A stretch of 64,000 nucleotides of DNA from Desulfatirhabdium butyrativorans DSM 18734 (GTDB taxonomy: Bacteria > Desulfobacterota > Desulfobacteria > Desulfobacterales > Desulfatirhabdiaceae). Shown here piece after piece: positions 18,671 to 27,868 of this stretch. The stretch's first letter is position 1. Each line of letters begins with the position of its first letter. The notes under the pieces are model-generated. The model did no database searches. It saw only the letters and a program-made list of their open reading frames with translations, and was not told the origin of the DNA. The position numbers and the translations under genes are program-made. Location: the NCBI RefSeq assembly GCF_000429925.1, contig NZ_AUCU01000013.1, positions 1-64,000 on the forward strand. The letters are read 5' to 3'.

Positions 18671-20179
18671 TCAAACCATCCAATATGTAAGCAATGTCTT
18701 ACGGTTTCGATTCTGCTGAATCATTGAGTCCGTGTAAAAAGAGTCATCCTTGAAATGAGTCGAGGAAATTTCCTCGATGATGGCTCCTCCTTCACTCCTG
18801 AACGCATGTTTCACCCCAGGTTCCACCGTGATGATTTCTCCCGGAAGAAGACGGTGGCTTCGACCGTCAAGCTCCAGTTGCACATCGCCAGCCAGCAATT
18901 GAAATGTCTCCTCTTTTTTTAAATGGAATTGTTCGGGATGACACTGACCAGGCAAAAGCACCAATAATTTTTTGCAATAACCGCGATTGACAATGGTCAG
19001 CATCGTAAGACCGGTTTCATCGAATCTTTCAATGCCATAATGGTGTGAAATTTCAAGATCGATTCCGCCGGGAACCGAAATGTTATGCGATTTGAGAAGA
19101 TGATGAACCCGTTTGCAAATGCTCCATACCTTCTCATGCATATCCCTGCAGACACTATTGTGGGAAGAAATTGGATGATCTGGAAGGATGTCCATTGTGG
19201 CTTTGAATTGGGTGTATTTCGAAAAATCGTTTGCCGTAAATTGATCATCGGATGGAGGAAAGGCAAAATAAACGTCAGCGAATTCGATTGGTTCCCCGGC
19301 TTTGATTGTTTTCTTGGCAAACATGCCTCGACGGAGGGACCGAAGGCTTGCGGCCTCAGAAGCATTGACCGGGTGGCGCTCAGCTCCAACACCGCATACC
19401 GTATAGGCGTATTGAGCCGCATCGAGCCAGGCTTCAATCTGGGCCGGTGTAGCGGAATAGGCATTCAGCGGGAAAATATCGGTTGGTACACCGACATGCT
19501 TTTCGAAAATACTCGCTCCTTTGGCAATCGCCATTTTAATGTTTTCGGTATTGTCCGGAGACTCGTGTGTTGAAAAGCCAATCCGCACACCGGGATACCG
19601 TGTTTTTAGAAAATCGATTTGGGAAAGGTGCATTTCGGCATCGGGTGTCGGATAGGCGCCAACACAATGCAGAATGGCGAAGTCCTTGTTTCGATGCGAA
19701 AAAAAACTGATGACCCGATCCATGGTTTCGACGCTCGCTCCTGCAGTCGAGGCGACAAGCGGTTTATTGGAATGTACGATCCTTTCAAGAAGCGGCCAGT
19801 CTCCGAATGAACAACTGGCAATTTTGATCACATCGATATCTTGGCTTTCGATGAGATCGACCGAGTTTTCATCAAAAGGCGTACACATGGTCAAAAAGCC
19901 CCACGTTCGCATCTCCATGATCAAGGCATCGAATTCATTTTTCGATAACCGGGTTTCGGAAAATCTCTTGACGTACTTGATATCGCCTCGACCCCTAACG
20001 GCAGGATGAATGAACGTATCTAAGTCACGGTATTGCAGTTTGAACGCGAAATGGAACTGTGGATACTTGGAGCAAACCTGGCCAAACTGTCGAATGATCT
20101 CAAGGCCATGCAGAATATTCCCCATGTGGTTGTTGGCCATTTCCAGAACGAACAATTTATCCGGTATGTCTGAAGCCAT
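18671..20179 (-). CDS. NeuB/SpsE-like sialic-acid-type synthase fused to a cupin domain
   Basis: 502 residues. Residues ~1-270 form the NeuB TIM barrel, with LEMANNHMGN near the start, FAFKLQYRDLDTF, KIASCSF, and GFSTHESPDN. A SAF-like antifreeze domain follows (RRGMFAKKTIKAGEPI...). Unlike ordinary NeuB (~340-350 residues), it carries ~110 more residues with a double-stranded beta-helix cupin signature (HPEQFHLKKEETFQLLAGDV... GEIITVEPGVKHAF). The barrel condenses PEP with a C6 sugar, and the cupin may isomerise or epimerise the substrate. No NeuA (CMP transferase) or NeuC is visible, so the product may not be a usual nonulosonic acid. It starts 11 bp upstream of the TPP enzyme. A decayed copy of 19016-19468 lies at 27391-27842. 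Confidence 0.82.
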   Translation of the reverse strand: MASDIPDKLFVLEMANNHMGNILHGLEIIRQFGQVCSKYPQFHFAFKLQYRDLDTFIHPAVRGRGDIKYVKRFSETRLSKNEFDALIMEMRTWGFLTMCTPFDENSVDLIESQDIDVIKIASCSFGDWPLLERIVHSNKPLVASTAGASVETMDRVISFFSHRNKDFAILHCVGAYPTPDAEMHLSQIDFLKTRYPGVRIGFSTHESPDNTENIKMAIAKGASIFEKHVGVPTDIFPLNAYSATPAQIEAWLDAAQYAYTVCGVGAERHPVNASEAASLRSLRRGMFAKKTIKAGEPIEFADVYFAFPPSDDQFTANDFSKYTQFKATMDILPDHPISSHNSVCRDMHEKVWSICKRVHHLLKSHNISVPGGIDLEISHHYGIERFDETGLTMLTIVNRGYCKKLLVLLPGQCHPEQFHLKKEETFQLLAGDVQLELDGRSHRLLPGEIITVEPGVKHAFRSEGGAIIEEISSTHFKDDSFYTDSMIQQNRNRKTLLTYWMV

Positions 20180-20203
20180 TGACGTTCCCTCTTTTGTAGG
20201 TTT

Positions 20204-20323
20204 TTAAGAACTTGCTTTTTCGAGGACATTGACGGCCAGATTCAATAGGGCGTCGCAGCCATTCCCGAAGCGTATCCGAACATCAGGCAATACCCAGGTG
20301 AACGCCCCATCGCTAACATCCAT
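20204..20323 (-). other. Short 39-codon open frame between rfbH-like and neuB-like genes (unknown)
   Basis: After the rfbH stop the same frame stays open for 48 codons. With the ATG at 20321-20323 it encodes a compact 39-residue peptide that includes GAFTWVLPDVRIRFGNGCDA. It is not recognised. It may be a small gene or the tail of a lost gene. The gap between the two operon genes (167 bp) is otherwise featureless. Confidence 0.25.
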
Positions 20324-20347
20324 AAATGGATCTTTTTGAATATGTGA

Positions 20348-22006
20348 TCATGTTTTTGTATGGATAAATCCTCTGATCTCGGAAAGCATAAATGCGATCA
20401 TATCTTCGCTCAGCCCCGGATAAACGCCTACCCAAAACGTATCTCGCATGATCCTGTCGGTGTTGGCCAGGTCGCCTACAACTCGGTAACCGGTATGGGC
20501 CTTTCGCATGTCATCGAAGCAGGGTTGCTTGATCAGGTTTCCGGCAAAGAGCATCCGGGTCTGGATCCCGCGCGATTCCAGATGATTGACGATATCTTCC
20601 CGCGTGAAGCTGGCGTTTTCCCGAACGGTCAGCAAAAGCCCGAACCATGACGGATCGCTGTTGGGCGTGGGTTCCGGCAGGATAAACCGGTCCTCCATAT
20701 CGGCAAGACCCTCCCGCAGAAGCCGCCAGTTTCGCCTGCGCGCTTCGATAAAGGACGGAAGCTTTTCCAACTGAGCGCAGCCAATGGCGGCTTGCATGTC
20801 GGTTATCTTGAGGTTATATCCGAAATGAGAGTAGACATATTTATGATCGTATCCTTTGGGCAACTCCCCGAACTGCTGGGTAAAACGGTGCTTACAGGTA
20901 TTGTCCTTCCCGGGTGGACACCAGCAGTCCCGCCCCCAGTCCCGGAACGATTCGATCAGTCGTTTCAGCGTGATATCATCGGTACAGACGGCCCCACCTT
21001 CCCCCATGGTCATATGGTGCGGCGGATAAAACGAAAACGTGGATATGTCTCCGAACGTTCCGGTCATTCGGGTGGAGCCATTCAGTGCATACGTTGAACC
21101 CAGCGCATCACAATTATCCTCGATCAGCCAGAGGTGATGCTTTTGACAAAACGCCTGGATACGGGCAACATCGAAGGGATTGCCCAGCGTATGGGCCAGC
21201 ATCACAGCTTTCGTTTTTTCGGAAGGAGCCGTCTCGAGCTGATCGACGTCAACATTGTAGGTAGGCAAGGTTACGTCCACAAATACCGGTACCGCTCCGA
21301 ATTGAACGATAGGCGCAACCGTCGTCGGAAAACCGGCTGCGACCGTAATGACTTCATCTCCCCGTTTGATGCGGCGATCCATCAACTTGGGAGAAGTAAG
21401 CGCCATAAACGCCAGCAGATTGGCGGATGACCCCGAATTGGTCAGCGAGCAATGCTTGACTCCCAGAAAATCGGCGAATTTCGCTTCGAACTGACTGGCA
21501 TATCGGCCTGAGGTCAGCCAGAAATCCAGGGAGGCATCCATGAGATGAATCATTTCCTTTTCATCATAGACCCTTCCGGCATAAGGAATTCGAGATTTTC
21601 CGGGTAGAAACGGCTTGTCCAATTCCGCCTGTCGACACCCCTGAAAGTAATTCGTCATCAGCCCACTGAAGCAAAGCCGCATCAACCGATCCAAATCTTC
21701 TATGGAAATTCGACCGATATGGGCATGAATCAACGATGCCTGCACCAGGACCTGCTTGCTCGCAGGAAAGATCGTCGGTTGATGAAGATTTCCCTGAATC
21801 AGCGATTCCGGATGGATCAGAACGTGAGGCTCTGAAATCCACTGCTGAATCTTGGAAGAGCCCGCTATGGCCAGAAAATCACCTTTCGAATTGGGGGAGG
21901 ACAACACAATCAGCGGGCGCGTTTTCGCCTTTGAAATCCCATCCGATGTACGGTAAGCCACCCGTGCGATCACGAGATCACCGATGCGGTATACCCCGGG
22001 CATCAT
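20348..22006 (-). CDS. MazF/PemK-like toxin domain fused to RfbH (CDP-4-keto-6-deoxyglucose 3-dehydratase)
   Basis: 552 residues in one uninterrupted frame. Residues ~1-115 look like a PemK/MazF domain: [13 protein letters not shown], then KTRPLIVLS with the conserved Arg, and LAIAGSSK. From ~residue 125 onward the protein is an almost full-length RfbH/E1 enzyme: [57 protein letters not shown]. The PLP-lysine position is His ([13 protein letters not shown]), as in E1, and the iron-sulfur cysteines follow the C-x-C-x7-C pattern in [13 protein letters not shown] plus the upstream Cys in EDNCD. E1-type enzymes use PMP and a [2Fe-2S] cluster to remove the C-3 hydroxyl of CDP-4-keto-6-deoxyglucose. 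The start used overlaps the antitoxin-like stop (ATGA); an alternative start lies 18 bp upstream. The toxin domain replaces the usual ~30-residue N-terminus. The fusion is a direct sequence observation; its activity is unknown. Confidence 0.85.
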   Translation of the reverse strand: MMPGVYRIGDLVIARVAYRTSDGISKAKTRPLIVLSSPNSKGDFLAIAGSSKIQQWISEPHVLIHPESLIQGNLHQPTIFPASKQVLVQASLIHAHIGRISIEDLDRLMRLCFSGLMTNYFQGCRQAELDKPFLPGKSRIPYAGRVYDEKEMIHLMDASLDFWLTSGRYASQFEAKFADFLGVKHCSLTNSGSSANLLAFMALTSPKLMDRRIKRGDEVITVAAGFPTTVAPIVQFGAVPVFVDVTLPTYNVDVDQLETAPSEKTKAVMLAHTLGNPFDVARIQAFCQKHHLWLIEDNCDALGSTYALNGSTRMTGTFGDISTFSFYPPHHMTMGEGGAVCTDDITLKRLIESFRDWGRDCWCPPGKDNTCKHRFTQQFGELPKGYDHKYVYSHFGYNLKITDMQAAIGCAQLEKLPSFIEARRRNWRLLREGLADMEDRFILPEPTPNSDPSWFGLLLTVRENASFTREDIVNHLESRGIQTRMLFAGNLIKQPCFDDMRKAHTGYRVVGDLANTDRIMRDTFWVGVYPGLSEDMIAFMLSEIRGFIHTKT

Positions 22007-22359
22007 TGCAAGTACTTCTCCCATACGGCATCTTCCGTTTCATCGTCTTCCAATGCAGACAGAAAAAAGGCTGTATCGACCTGCGACTCGTCCTCGCTGT
22101 CCGACTGGTTTCCGGCAGACACTGGATCCCGTTCGGTCCAGGATGTGGATACTGTTTGATGCCGATGGATAGCCTTTTGAAGAAGTTCTTGTTGATATAC
22201 GGCCACTGTTTCAGCGGTACATGGATCGATGTCGGCCCCATCTTTTGAGCTGGATAGCGGAATTACAGTGATACGAAGCTCGGCATTGGTTATATCGAAT
22301 GGTATCGGGTCGATCCATCTGATTCTCCCATGATTGTACAATGCTTTTGCGGTGATCAT
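22003..22359 (-). CDS. Small antitoxin-like protein preceding the MazF-RfbH fusion
   Basis: 118 residues. The N-terminus ([19 protein letters not shown]... LRITVIP) resembles the DUF104/AF2212 antitoxin family, which begins with a short beta hairpin of this type. The C-terminal half is acidic and low in hydrophobics ([18 protein letters not shown]), a common antitoxin tail. Both ends are translationally coupled: its ATG overlaps the rfbG stop by 4 bp, and its stop overlaps the start of the toxin-domain fusion. That is the arrangement of a toxin-antitoxin pair, here inserted between rfbG and rfbH. The role is inferred from position and weak similarity. Confidence 0.6.
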   Translation of the reverse strand: MITAKALYNHGRIRWIDPIPFDITNAELRITVIPLSSSKDGADIDPCTAETVAVYQQELLQKAIHRHQTVSTSWTERDPVSAGNQSDSEDESQVDTAFFLSALEDDETEDAVWEKYLQ

Positions 22360-23486
22360 TTTCTGCCTCCATCATCTCGTGATCGGGGCTGATATGGGGA
22401 GGACAATTCATAGGCTTCGATCTGCTGCACGCAGAGCCGCCTCGGATCCTGTCCGGTTCGATAAAGCGCTGTCCATTCAACTACTGCGTCGAGGGCCATT
22501 TCAATATTCCATCTCGGCGCCCATCCCAGAGCCATCCTGGCCTTGCTACAATCCAGTTTCAGGATCGAAGCTTCGGCCGGATGACGATCCGGATCGATTT
22601 CATAGGCAGCGCCTTTTCCCCATTTTTCACACAATCTTTGAACCACCCATTCAACGGTTCTTGTATCTCGATCTTCCGGTCCGAAATTCCAGGCCTCCGC
22701 AAATTGCCGACCTTTTCGGTATAGCTGTTGCGCAAGGCAGAGATAACCGGAGAGTGGCTCCAAAACGTGTTGCCAGGGACGGATGGCTTGTGGGTTGCGG
22801 ATTCGTACTTTTTCTCCGTTCAGAAACGATCGAAGACAATCAGGAACGAGCCGATATTTTCCCCAATCCCCTCCACCGATCACATTGCCCGAGCGTGCAG
22901 AAGCTACGGCTGGGGCATTCGAATCCTGCACGAAAAAAGAATGCCGATAAGCCATGGTCACCAACTCGGCGCAGGCTTTGCTGCTTGCATACGGATCGTG
23001 CCCACCCAAAGGATCCGTTTCACGATACCCCCAGAACCATTCACGATTTTCATAGCATTTGTCTGTAGTCACATTGACAACGGCTCGGGCGCTGCTACAG
23101 TTTCTCACGGCTTCAAGCAGGTGAACCGTACCCAGGACGTTGATGTGATAGGTTTCCATTGGCGCCTTGTATGAATCAAACACGAGGGGCTGCGCTGCAA
23201 GATGAAAGACGATCTCGGGCTGGGCATCGATCAGTGCCGCTTTCAGGGATTCGAAATCCCGGATATCCGCAATATGGGAAGTTACCAGTTCTTCCAAGTG
23301 GCAAAGTTCATACAAGCTTGGGCTTGTTGGGGGTGAGAGGGCGTATCCGGTTACATTCGCCCCCATTTTGGTTAGCCATAGCGATAGCCATGCTCCCTTG
23401 AAGCCTGTATGACCCGTCAAAAAAACGCGCCGATCTTTCCAAAAATGTTCATCCGGTTCAATGTGTTTCACAGGCATTTCTATCAT
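22356..23486 (-). CDS. rfbG: CDP-glucose 4,6-dehydratase
   Basis: 376 residues. The start is placed at 23484-23486, and the next Met is 9 bp further in. An upstream extension falls inside rfbF and is not used. It shows the Rossmann motif [41 protein letters not shown] and [12 protein letters not shown] (YxxxK), all diagnostic of RfbG rather than dTDP-glucose dehydratase. It converts CDP-glucose to CDP-4-keto-6-deoxyglucose, the substrate of the RfbH domain. It overlaps rfbF by 29 bp and the antitoxin-like gene by 4 bp, in the expected rfbF-G-H order. Confidence 0.93.
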   Translation of the reverse strand: MIEMPVKHIEPDEHFWKDRRVFLTGHTGFKGAWLSLWLTKMGANVTGYALSPPTSPSLYELCHLEELVTSHIADIRDFESLKAALIDAQPEIVFHLAAQPLVFDSYKAPMETYHINVLGTVHLLEAVRNCSSARAVVNVTTDKCYENREWFWGYRETDPLGGHDPYASSKACAELVTMAYRHSFFVQDSNAPAVASARSGNVIGGGDWGKYRLVPDCLRSFLNGEKVRIRNPQAIRPWQHVLEPLSGYLCLAQQLYRKGRQFAEAWNFGPEDRDTRTVEWVVQRLCEKWGKGAAYEIDPDRHPAEASILKLDCSKARMALGWAPRWNIEMALDAVVEWTALYRTGQDPRRLCVQQIEAYELSSPYQPRSRDDGGRK

Positions 23487-24252
23487 CCCATGTTTTCCAT
23501 GGTGCGCGACCGCTTTGCCAGAGCTCTTCCAATAGATTTTTATCTCGCAGCGTATCCATCGGCTGCCAGAAACCCTTGTGCAAATACACCGAAAGCTGTC
23601 CTTCCCGGGTGAGTCGTTCCATGGGCTCTCTTTCCCAAGGATATTCATCTCCATCAATATAATCGATTACTCTCGGAGACAAGACAAAGAATCCACCGTT
23701 GATCCAGCCGCCATCGCCGTTGGGTTTTTCCTTGAACCCGGAAACAAGCATTCCTGAAATTTTCAGGCTACCAAATCGTCCCGGCGGTTTGACGGCCGTT
23801 ACGGTTGCCAGAGTACCCTGAGCTTTGTGAAATGCGATTAAGGCGGTAATGTCGATATTTCCCACCCCATCCCCATACGTGAAGCAGAAATCGGCGTCGC
23901 CCATATAGGGCCGAACGCGTCGTAACCGTCCCCCTGTCTGCGTATGTTCACCGGTATCTACCAGCGTAACCCGCCAAGGCTCTGCATGGCGCTGATGGAC
24001 TTCCATCCGGTGCTTCTCCATATCGAAGGTCACGTCGGACATGTGCAGAAAATAGTTGGCAAAGTATTCCTTGATGACATATCCCTTAAACCCGCAGCAG
24101 ATAATGAATTCGTTTACGCCGTGGGCTGAATAGATCTTCATGATGTGCCACAAGATGGGCTTGCCCCCAATTTCCACCATTGGTTTTGGGCGAGTGGATG
24201 TTTCTTCGCTCAGCCTTGTTCCAAGCCCTCCTGCCAGAATGACCGCTTTCAT
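23458..24252 (-). CDS. rfbF: Glucose-1-phosphate cytidylyltransferase
   Basis: 264 residues from the ATG at 24250-24252, chosen because it gives the canonical [18 protein letters not shown] start and has AGGGTAA upstream. The nucleotidyltransferase signature is followed by [33 protein letters not shown] and [10 protein letters not shown]. It makes CDP-glucose from CTP and glucose-1-phosphate, the first step toward CDP-3,6-dideoxyhexoses. It is the first gene of the minus-strand polysaccharide operon, so the operon promoter should lie just above 24252, in or beside the dispersed repeat at 24289-24470. Confidence 0.95.
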   Translation of the reverse strand: MKAVILAGGLGTRLSEETSTRPKPMVEIGGKPILWHIMKIYSAHGVNEFIICCGFKGYVIKEYFANYFLHMSDVTFDMEKHRMEVHQRHAEPWRVTLVDTGEHTQTGGRLRRVRPYMGDADFCFTYGDGVGNIDITALIAFHKAQGTLATVTAVKPPGRFGSLKISGMLVSGFKEKPNGDGGWINGGFFVLSPRVIDYIDGDEYPWEREPMERLTREGQLSVYLHKGFWQPMDTLRDKNLLEELWQSGRAPWKTWDDRNACETH

Positions 24253-25116
24253 TGGGTTACCCTGCCTCCCTGAAGTCCATATTCTGTGACGGCTTCGAAA
24301 AAAGGCCGCATGCTGTCCTTCGACAAGCTCAGGGTGACATCGTCGTGCTGCATCCATCGTCCTTGCGGCTACGTCTAAGTACACCGCACTTTTCGGGATT
24401 TGCACCCCTTGCCTGCGGCCCTTTTTCGAAGCTGTCCATATAGTAAACTTTTTGCGAGTTCATATTTTTGAATACTCGAACAAGGATGAAAGTGATGAAA
24501 GCAAAATAGTTGCCATATAATGATGCACTTAAAAAAAGTCCGATAAAACCCACCCTTGCCACTTCCGATGAAGCATGAATCCTAAAAAGGACGATTCGTT
24601 ACCCTTATTGGGGTCAGCAACGGCGGCCGGCGGGTGAGGACCTTTTATGACACCACCATAAATGGGTGAAGCCGAAAAAAGTCAAGAAAAGCCTGAATCT
24701 GTCATTACGACGAAAGTCGGAAATGAGGGGTTAGATGTCATGAAAAAAGCAGATGGTTCCTGCTCTTTCGAAAGTTACCCATACGACTTTCCTCTACAGG
24801 GTGTAGGGTGCAATGTTGAATCCGGCCGCTACATGGGCGATTTATAATGAAGTCGCCATTTCCCTCACCCTCACGTTCGTGGCAGAGAGGTCCGGGATAA
24901 AAGAAACATCAAAAGAGCCCCTCTCACCGCCTTGATAGGAGAGGAAATCACATAGCCCCTTTCTGCCGACCTTTTGCGAGTCTATCTTGATGTTGCCTTA
25001 TCACAGCTTACTGGATCGATCAATTGATCTTTCCATTCATTCTGGTAGTATCCGGATATCGACGGCGATAACGCACCGACAACCATCAACCCATCTGCAA
25101 TCGAAGGAATAGCTCG
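24253..25116. other. Gene-free region upstream of rfbF
   Basis: An 864-bp gap between divergent genes. It contains the dispersed repeat at 24289-24470 and otherwise only short frames without recognisable domains. The rfbF promoter is presumably here. No clear promoter, RNA gene or further repeat was identified. Confidence 0.5.
24289..24470. repeat. Dispersed palindromic element (copy 1)
   Basis: The arms GGCTTCGAAAAAAGGCCGC (24289-24307 region) and the near-complement GCGGCCCTTTTTCGAAGC (24416-24433 region) enclose ~110 bp. The outer end carries ACTTTTTGCGAGTTCAT (24454-24470), related to the ends of the MITE at 32073-32386. A second copy in inverse orientation lies at 40984-41075. It is likely non-autonomous, with no coding capacity. 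Confidence 0.6.
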
Positions 25117-26124
25117 ATGGAAATGCCCAATCCCCATGACCGCCTGTTCAAAGCCGTCTGGAACGATCGGAGTACGGCCCGAAGCTTTTTCCAACACTAC
25201 CTGCCTTGCGATCTGCTGCGGCTGATCGATCTGGATGCGCTGCAGCTCTGTACGGAAAGTTTCATCGAAGAAGAACTTCGGGAATACCGGTGCGATCTGC
25301 TCTACCAGACGACGATCAATGGCAGGCCCGGATACCTGTATTTCCTGTTCGAGCACAAGAGCCATGCGGATCCGGATGTCGCCCTGCAGCTCTTGGGCTA
25401 CATGCGGGCCATCTGGCATCTTTACCGAAAACAGGAAGCTGGAGGTGCCAAGGCACCGCTGCCCGTCATCGTTCCGCTGGTGCTCTATCACGGCCGGAAT
25501 GCATGGACCTGCGGAGATGATCTGCTGAGCCGTTTCGAGCAGCCGGCCACCTTCCTTCTGCGATATATCCCGAATTTTCAGTTCGTTCTGATCGACCTGT
25601 CTCGATTCAGCGATGCGGAAATCCAGGGGGAAGCACTGCTTCGTGCCTCCCTGCTGCTGTTCAAATATGTGTTCACACCCGAATACCGGGATCGTCTGCC
25701 CGGAATCTTCGCACTTCTCAAAAGCCTCGTTGAAAGTACGACGGGAATGCAATACATTGAGACCATCATCCGGTACGTGCTCTCGACATTGGAAGACGCC
25801 GGCGGCACCGGCACATTGAAGAAGGTAGTTGAAGAAAGCCTTTCCGAAGACAAGGGGGACATGGTCATGACCATTGCGGAAAAATTGTACAACGAAGGGT
25901 TGGAGCGGGGAATTCAACAGGGAAGGCAGCAGGGTATCCAGCAGGGATTGCTCAATGCCATCGAGCTGGGCCTCGAGATCAAATTCGGTGCTCAGGCATC
26001 GTATCTATTGGCTGCCATTCGTCAAGTGACCGATATCGATCGGTTAAAGGCCATTCGAGAAGCGATCCGAATCGGGGCAAGTCTGAAGGATATCGAAGAA
26101 ATGATCATAGCTCACCAAGCATGA
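25117..26124 (+). CDS. Rpn/YhgA-family recombination-promoting nuclease (copy 1)
   Basis: 335 residues of the PF04754-like (Transposase_31/RpnA) family. The N-terminal HDRLFKAVW...FFQHYLP motif and the PD-(D/E)XK core D60...E79-x-K81 (RCDLLY..., FLFEHKSH) are present, followed by LLGYMRAIWHLY and VIVPLVLYHG. After a helical middle, a glutamine-rich GIQQG repeat (residues ~268-280) leads into a C-terminal amphipathic helix. RpnA-type enzymes are DNA endonucleases that stimulate RecA-independent recombination. The gene is a near-identical tandem neighbour of 26217-27248, and a third fragment lies at 27869-28039. The ATG at 25117 has GAAGGAAT upstream. Confidence 0.88.
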   Translation: MEMPNPHDRLFKAVWNDRSTARSFFQHYLPCDLLRLIDLDALQLCTESFIEEELREYRCDLLYQTTINGRPGYLYFLFEHKSHADPDVALQLLGYMRAIWHLYRKQEAGGAKAPLPVIVPLVLYHGRNAWTCGDDLLSRFEQPATFLLRYIPNFQFVLIDLSRFSDAEIQGEALLRASLLLFKYVFTPEYRDRLPGIFALLKSLVESTTGMQYIETIIRYVLSTLEDAGGTGTLKKVVEESLSEDKGDMVMTIAEKLYNEGLERGIQQGRQQGIQQGLLNAIELGLEIKFGAQASYLLAAIRQVTDIDRLKAIREAIRIGASLKDIEEMIIAHQA

Positions 26125-26216
26125 CCAATGCATGGTGCAGTTCCAAGGCCTTTTGTCAAGGTTGCCTGGGATGCTGAAGATATGAACATCCTGATGGAGT
26201 CGATAGGATTTCTTCG

Positions 26217-27248
26217 ATGGACATGCACAATCCCCATGACCGCCTGTTTAAAACCACATGGAGCGATCGGAACTCGGCCCGAAACTTTTTCCAACACTAC
26301 CTGCCACCCGATCTGCTAAAGCTGATCGATCTGGATACGCTGCAGCTATGCACGGAAAGCTTCATCGAGGAAGATCTGCAAGAGTACCGATGCGACCTTC
26401 TTTACAAAACGACGATCGACGGCAGACCCGGATACCTGTATTTTCTGTTCGAGCACAAGAGCCATGCGGATCCGGATGTCGCCCTGCAGCTCTTGGGCTA
26501 CATGCGGGCCATCTGGCATCTTTACCGAAAACAGGAAGCCGGAGGTGCCAGGGCACCGCTGCCTGTCATCGTTCCGCTGGTGCTCTATCACGGCCGGAAT
26601 GCATGGACTTGCGGAGATGATCTGCTGAGCCGTTTCGAGCAGCCCGCCACATGCCTTCTGCGACATATCCCGAATTTCCAGTTCGTTTTGATCGACCTGT
26701 CCCGGTATAGCGATGCGGAAATCCAGGGGGAAGCACTGCTTCGTGCCTCCCTGCTGTTGTTCAAATATGTATTCACACCCGAATACCGGGATCGTCTTCC
26801 CGGAATTTTCGCACTTCTCAAAAGCCTCGTTGAAAGTACGACGGGAATGCAATACATTGAGACCATCATCCGGTACGTGCTCTCCACATTGGAAGACGCC
26901 GGCGGCACCGGCACATTGAAGAAGGTAGTTGAAGAAAGCCTCTCCAAAGACAAGGGGGATATGGTCATGACCATTGCGGAAACATTATATAAAGAAGGGT
27001 TGGAAAGAGGAATTCAACAAGGTATTCAACAGGGAATCCAACAAGGTATCCAGCAGGGAATTCATCAGGGATTGGTCAATGCCATCGAGCTGGGGCTCGA
27101 GATCAAATTCGGTGCTCAGGCATCGTATCTATTTGCTTCCATTCGCCAACTAACCGATGTTGACCGCCTAAAGGCCATTCGAGAAGCGATCCGAATCGGG
27201 GCAAGTCTGAAGGATATCGAAGAAATGATCATAGCTCACCAAGCATGA
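26217..27248 (+). CDS. Rpn/YhgA-family recombination-promoting nuclease (copy 2)
   Basis: 343 residues, the same family and nearly the same sequence as copy 1, with catalytic residues conserved (RCDLLY, FLFEHKSH). The main difference is the 12-bp repeat encoding G-I-Q-Q. Copy 2 has about four to five units (GIQQGIQQGIQQGIQQGIHQG) against about three in copy 1, which explains the eight extra residues. The 92-bp gap between the two genes has no terminator. It lies in a zone of duplicated scraps downstream. Confidence 0.88.
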   Translation: MDMHNPHDRLFKTTWSDRNSARNFFQHYLPPDLLKLIDLDTLQLCTESFIEEDLQEYRCDLLYKTTIDGRPGYLYFLFEHKSHADPDVALQLLGYMRAIWHLYRKQEAGGARAPLPVIVPLVLYHGRNAWTCGDDLLSRFEQPATCLLRHIPNFQFVLIDLSRYSDAEIQGEALLRASLLLFKYVFTPEYRDRLPGIFALLKSLVESTTGMQYIETIIRYVLSTLEDAGGTGTLKKVVEESLSKDKGDMVMTIAETLYKEGLERGIQQGIQQGIQQGIQQGIHQGLVNAIELGLEIKFGAQASYLFASIRQLTDVDRLKAIREAIRIGASLKDIEEMIIAHQA

Positions 27249-27390
27249 CCCATGCTGGGTAGCAGGTTGTTGCCGGTCCAGAAGTAGCCCATTTTTCCGG
27301 TTTTGATAGAACCGGTTGATGCAGTGAGCCGATTTTGGGTACAAGTGTGCGTCGGTTTCGAAAAGAAGACACGATCGACGGAAGATTTTT

Positions 27391-27842
27391 TTCATCGAAT
27401 CTTTCGATGCCATAATGATGTGAAATTTCAAGATCGATTCTGCTGGGGACCGAAATGTTGCGCGATTGAAGAAGATGATGAACCCGTTTGCAAAGGTCCC
27501 ATACCTTCTCATGCATGCCCCTGCAGGCACTATTGTGGGATGGGATTGGATGATCGGAAAGGATGTCCGTTGTGGCTTTGAATTGGTTGTATTTCGAAAA
27601 CTCGTTTGCCGTAACTTGATCATCGGATGGGGGAATGCAAAATAAACATCCGCTGATTCAATGGGTTCACCGGCTCTGATCGTTTTCTTGGCAAACATGC
27701 CTCGACGGAGGGATTGGAGACTTGCGGTCTCGGAAGCGTTGACCGGTTGATGCTCAGCTCCAGCACCGCATACCGTGTAGGCGTATTGAGCCGCATCGAG
27801 CCTGGCTTCAATCTGGGCGGGTGAAGCGGAATAGGCATTCAG
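27391..27842 (-). pseudogene. Decayed partial copy of the neuB-like gene (barrel end, SAF domain, linker)
   Basis: This stretch matches 19016-19468 over ~450 bp, by eye close to 90 percent identical. It includes the segments coding for LNAYSA..PAQIEA.LDAAQYAYTVCG and RRGMFAKKTI.AGEPIE. A missing base near 27637 shifts the frame relative to the intact gene, and neither end of the gene is present. It is bounded abruptly by the Rpn fragment on its right. It is orphaned DNA rather than a working gene. Confidence 0.85.
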
Positions 27843-27868
27843 AGGAGCCAATTGCAAAACTCCTCTCT

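Noticed and set aside
24662-24847. 61-codon plus-strand frame upstream of the Rpn genes
   Set aside because: No conserved features, weak start context, lies in a repeat-rich gap.
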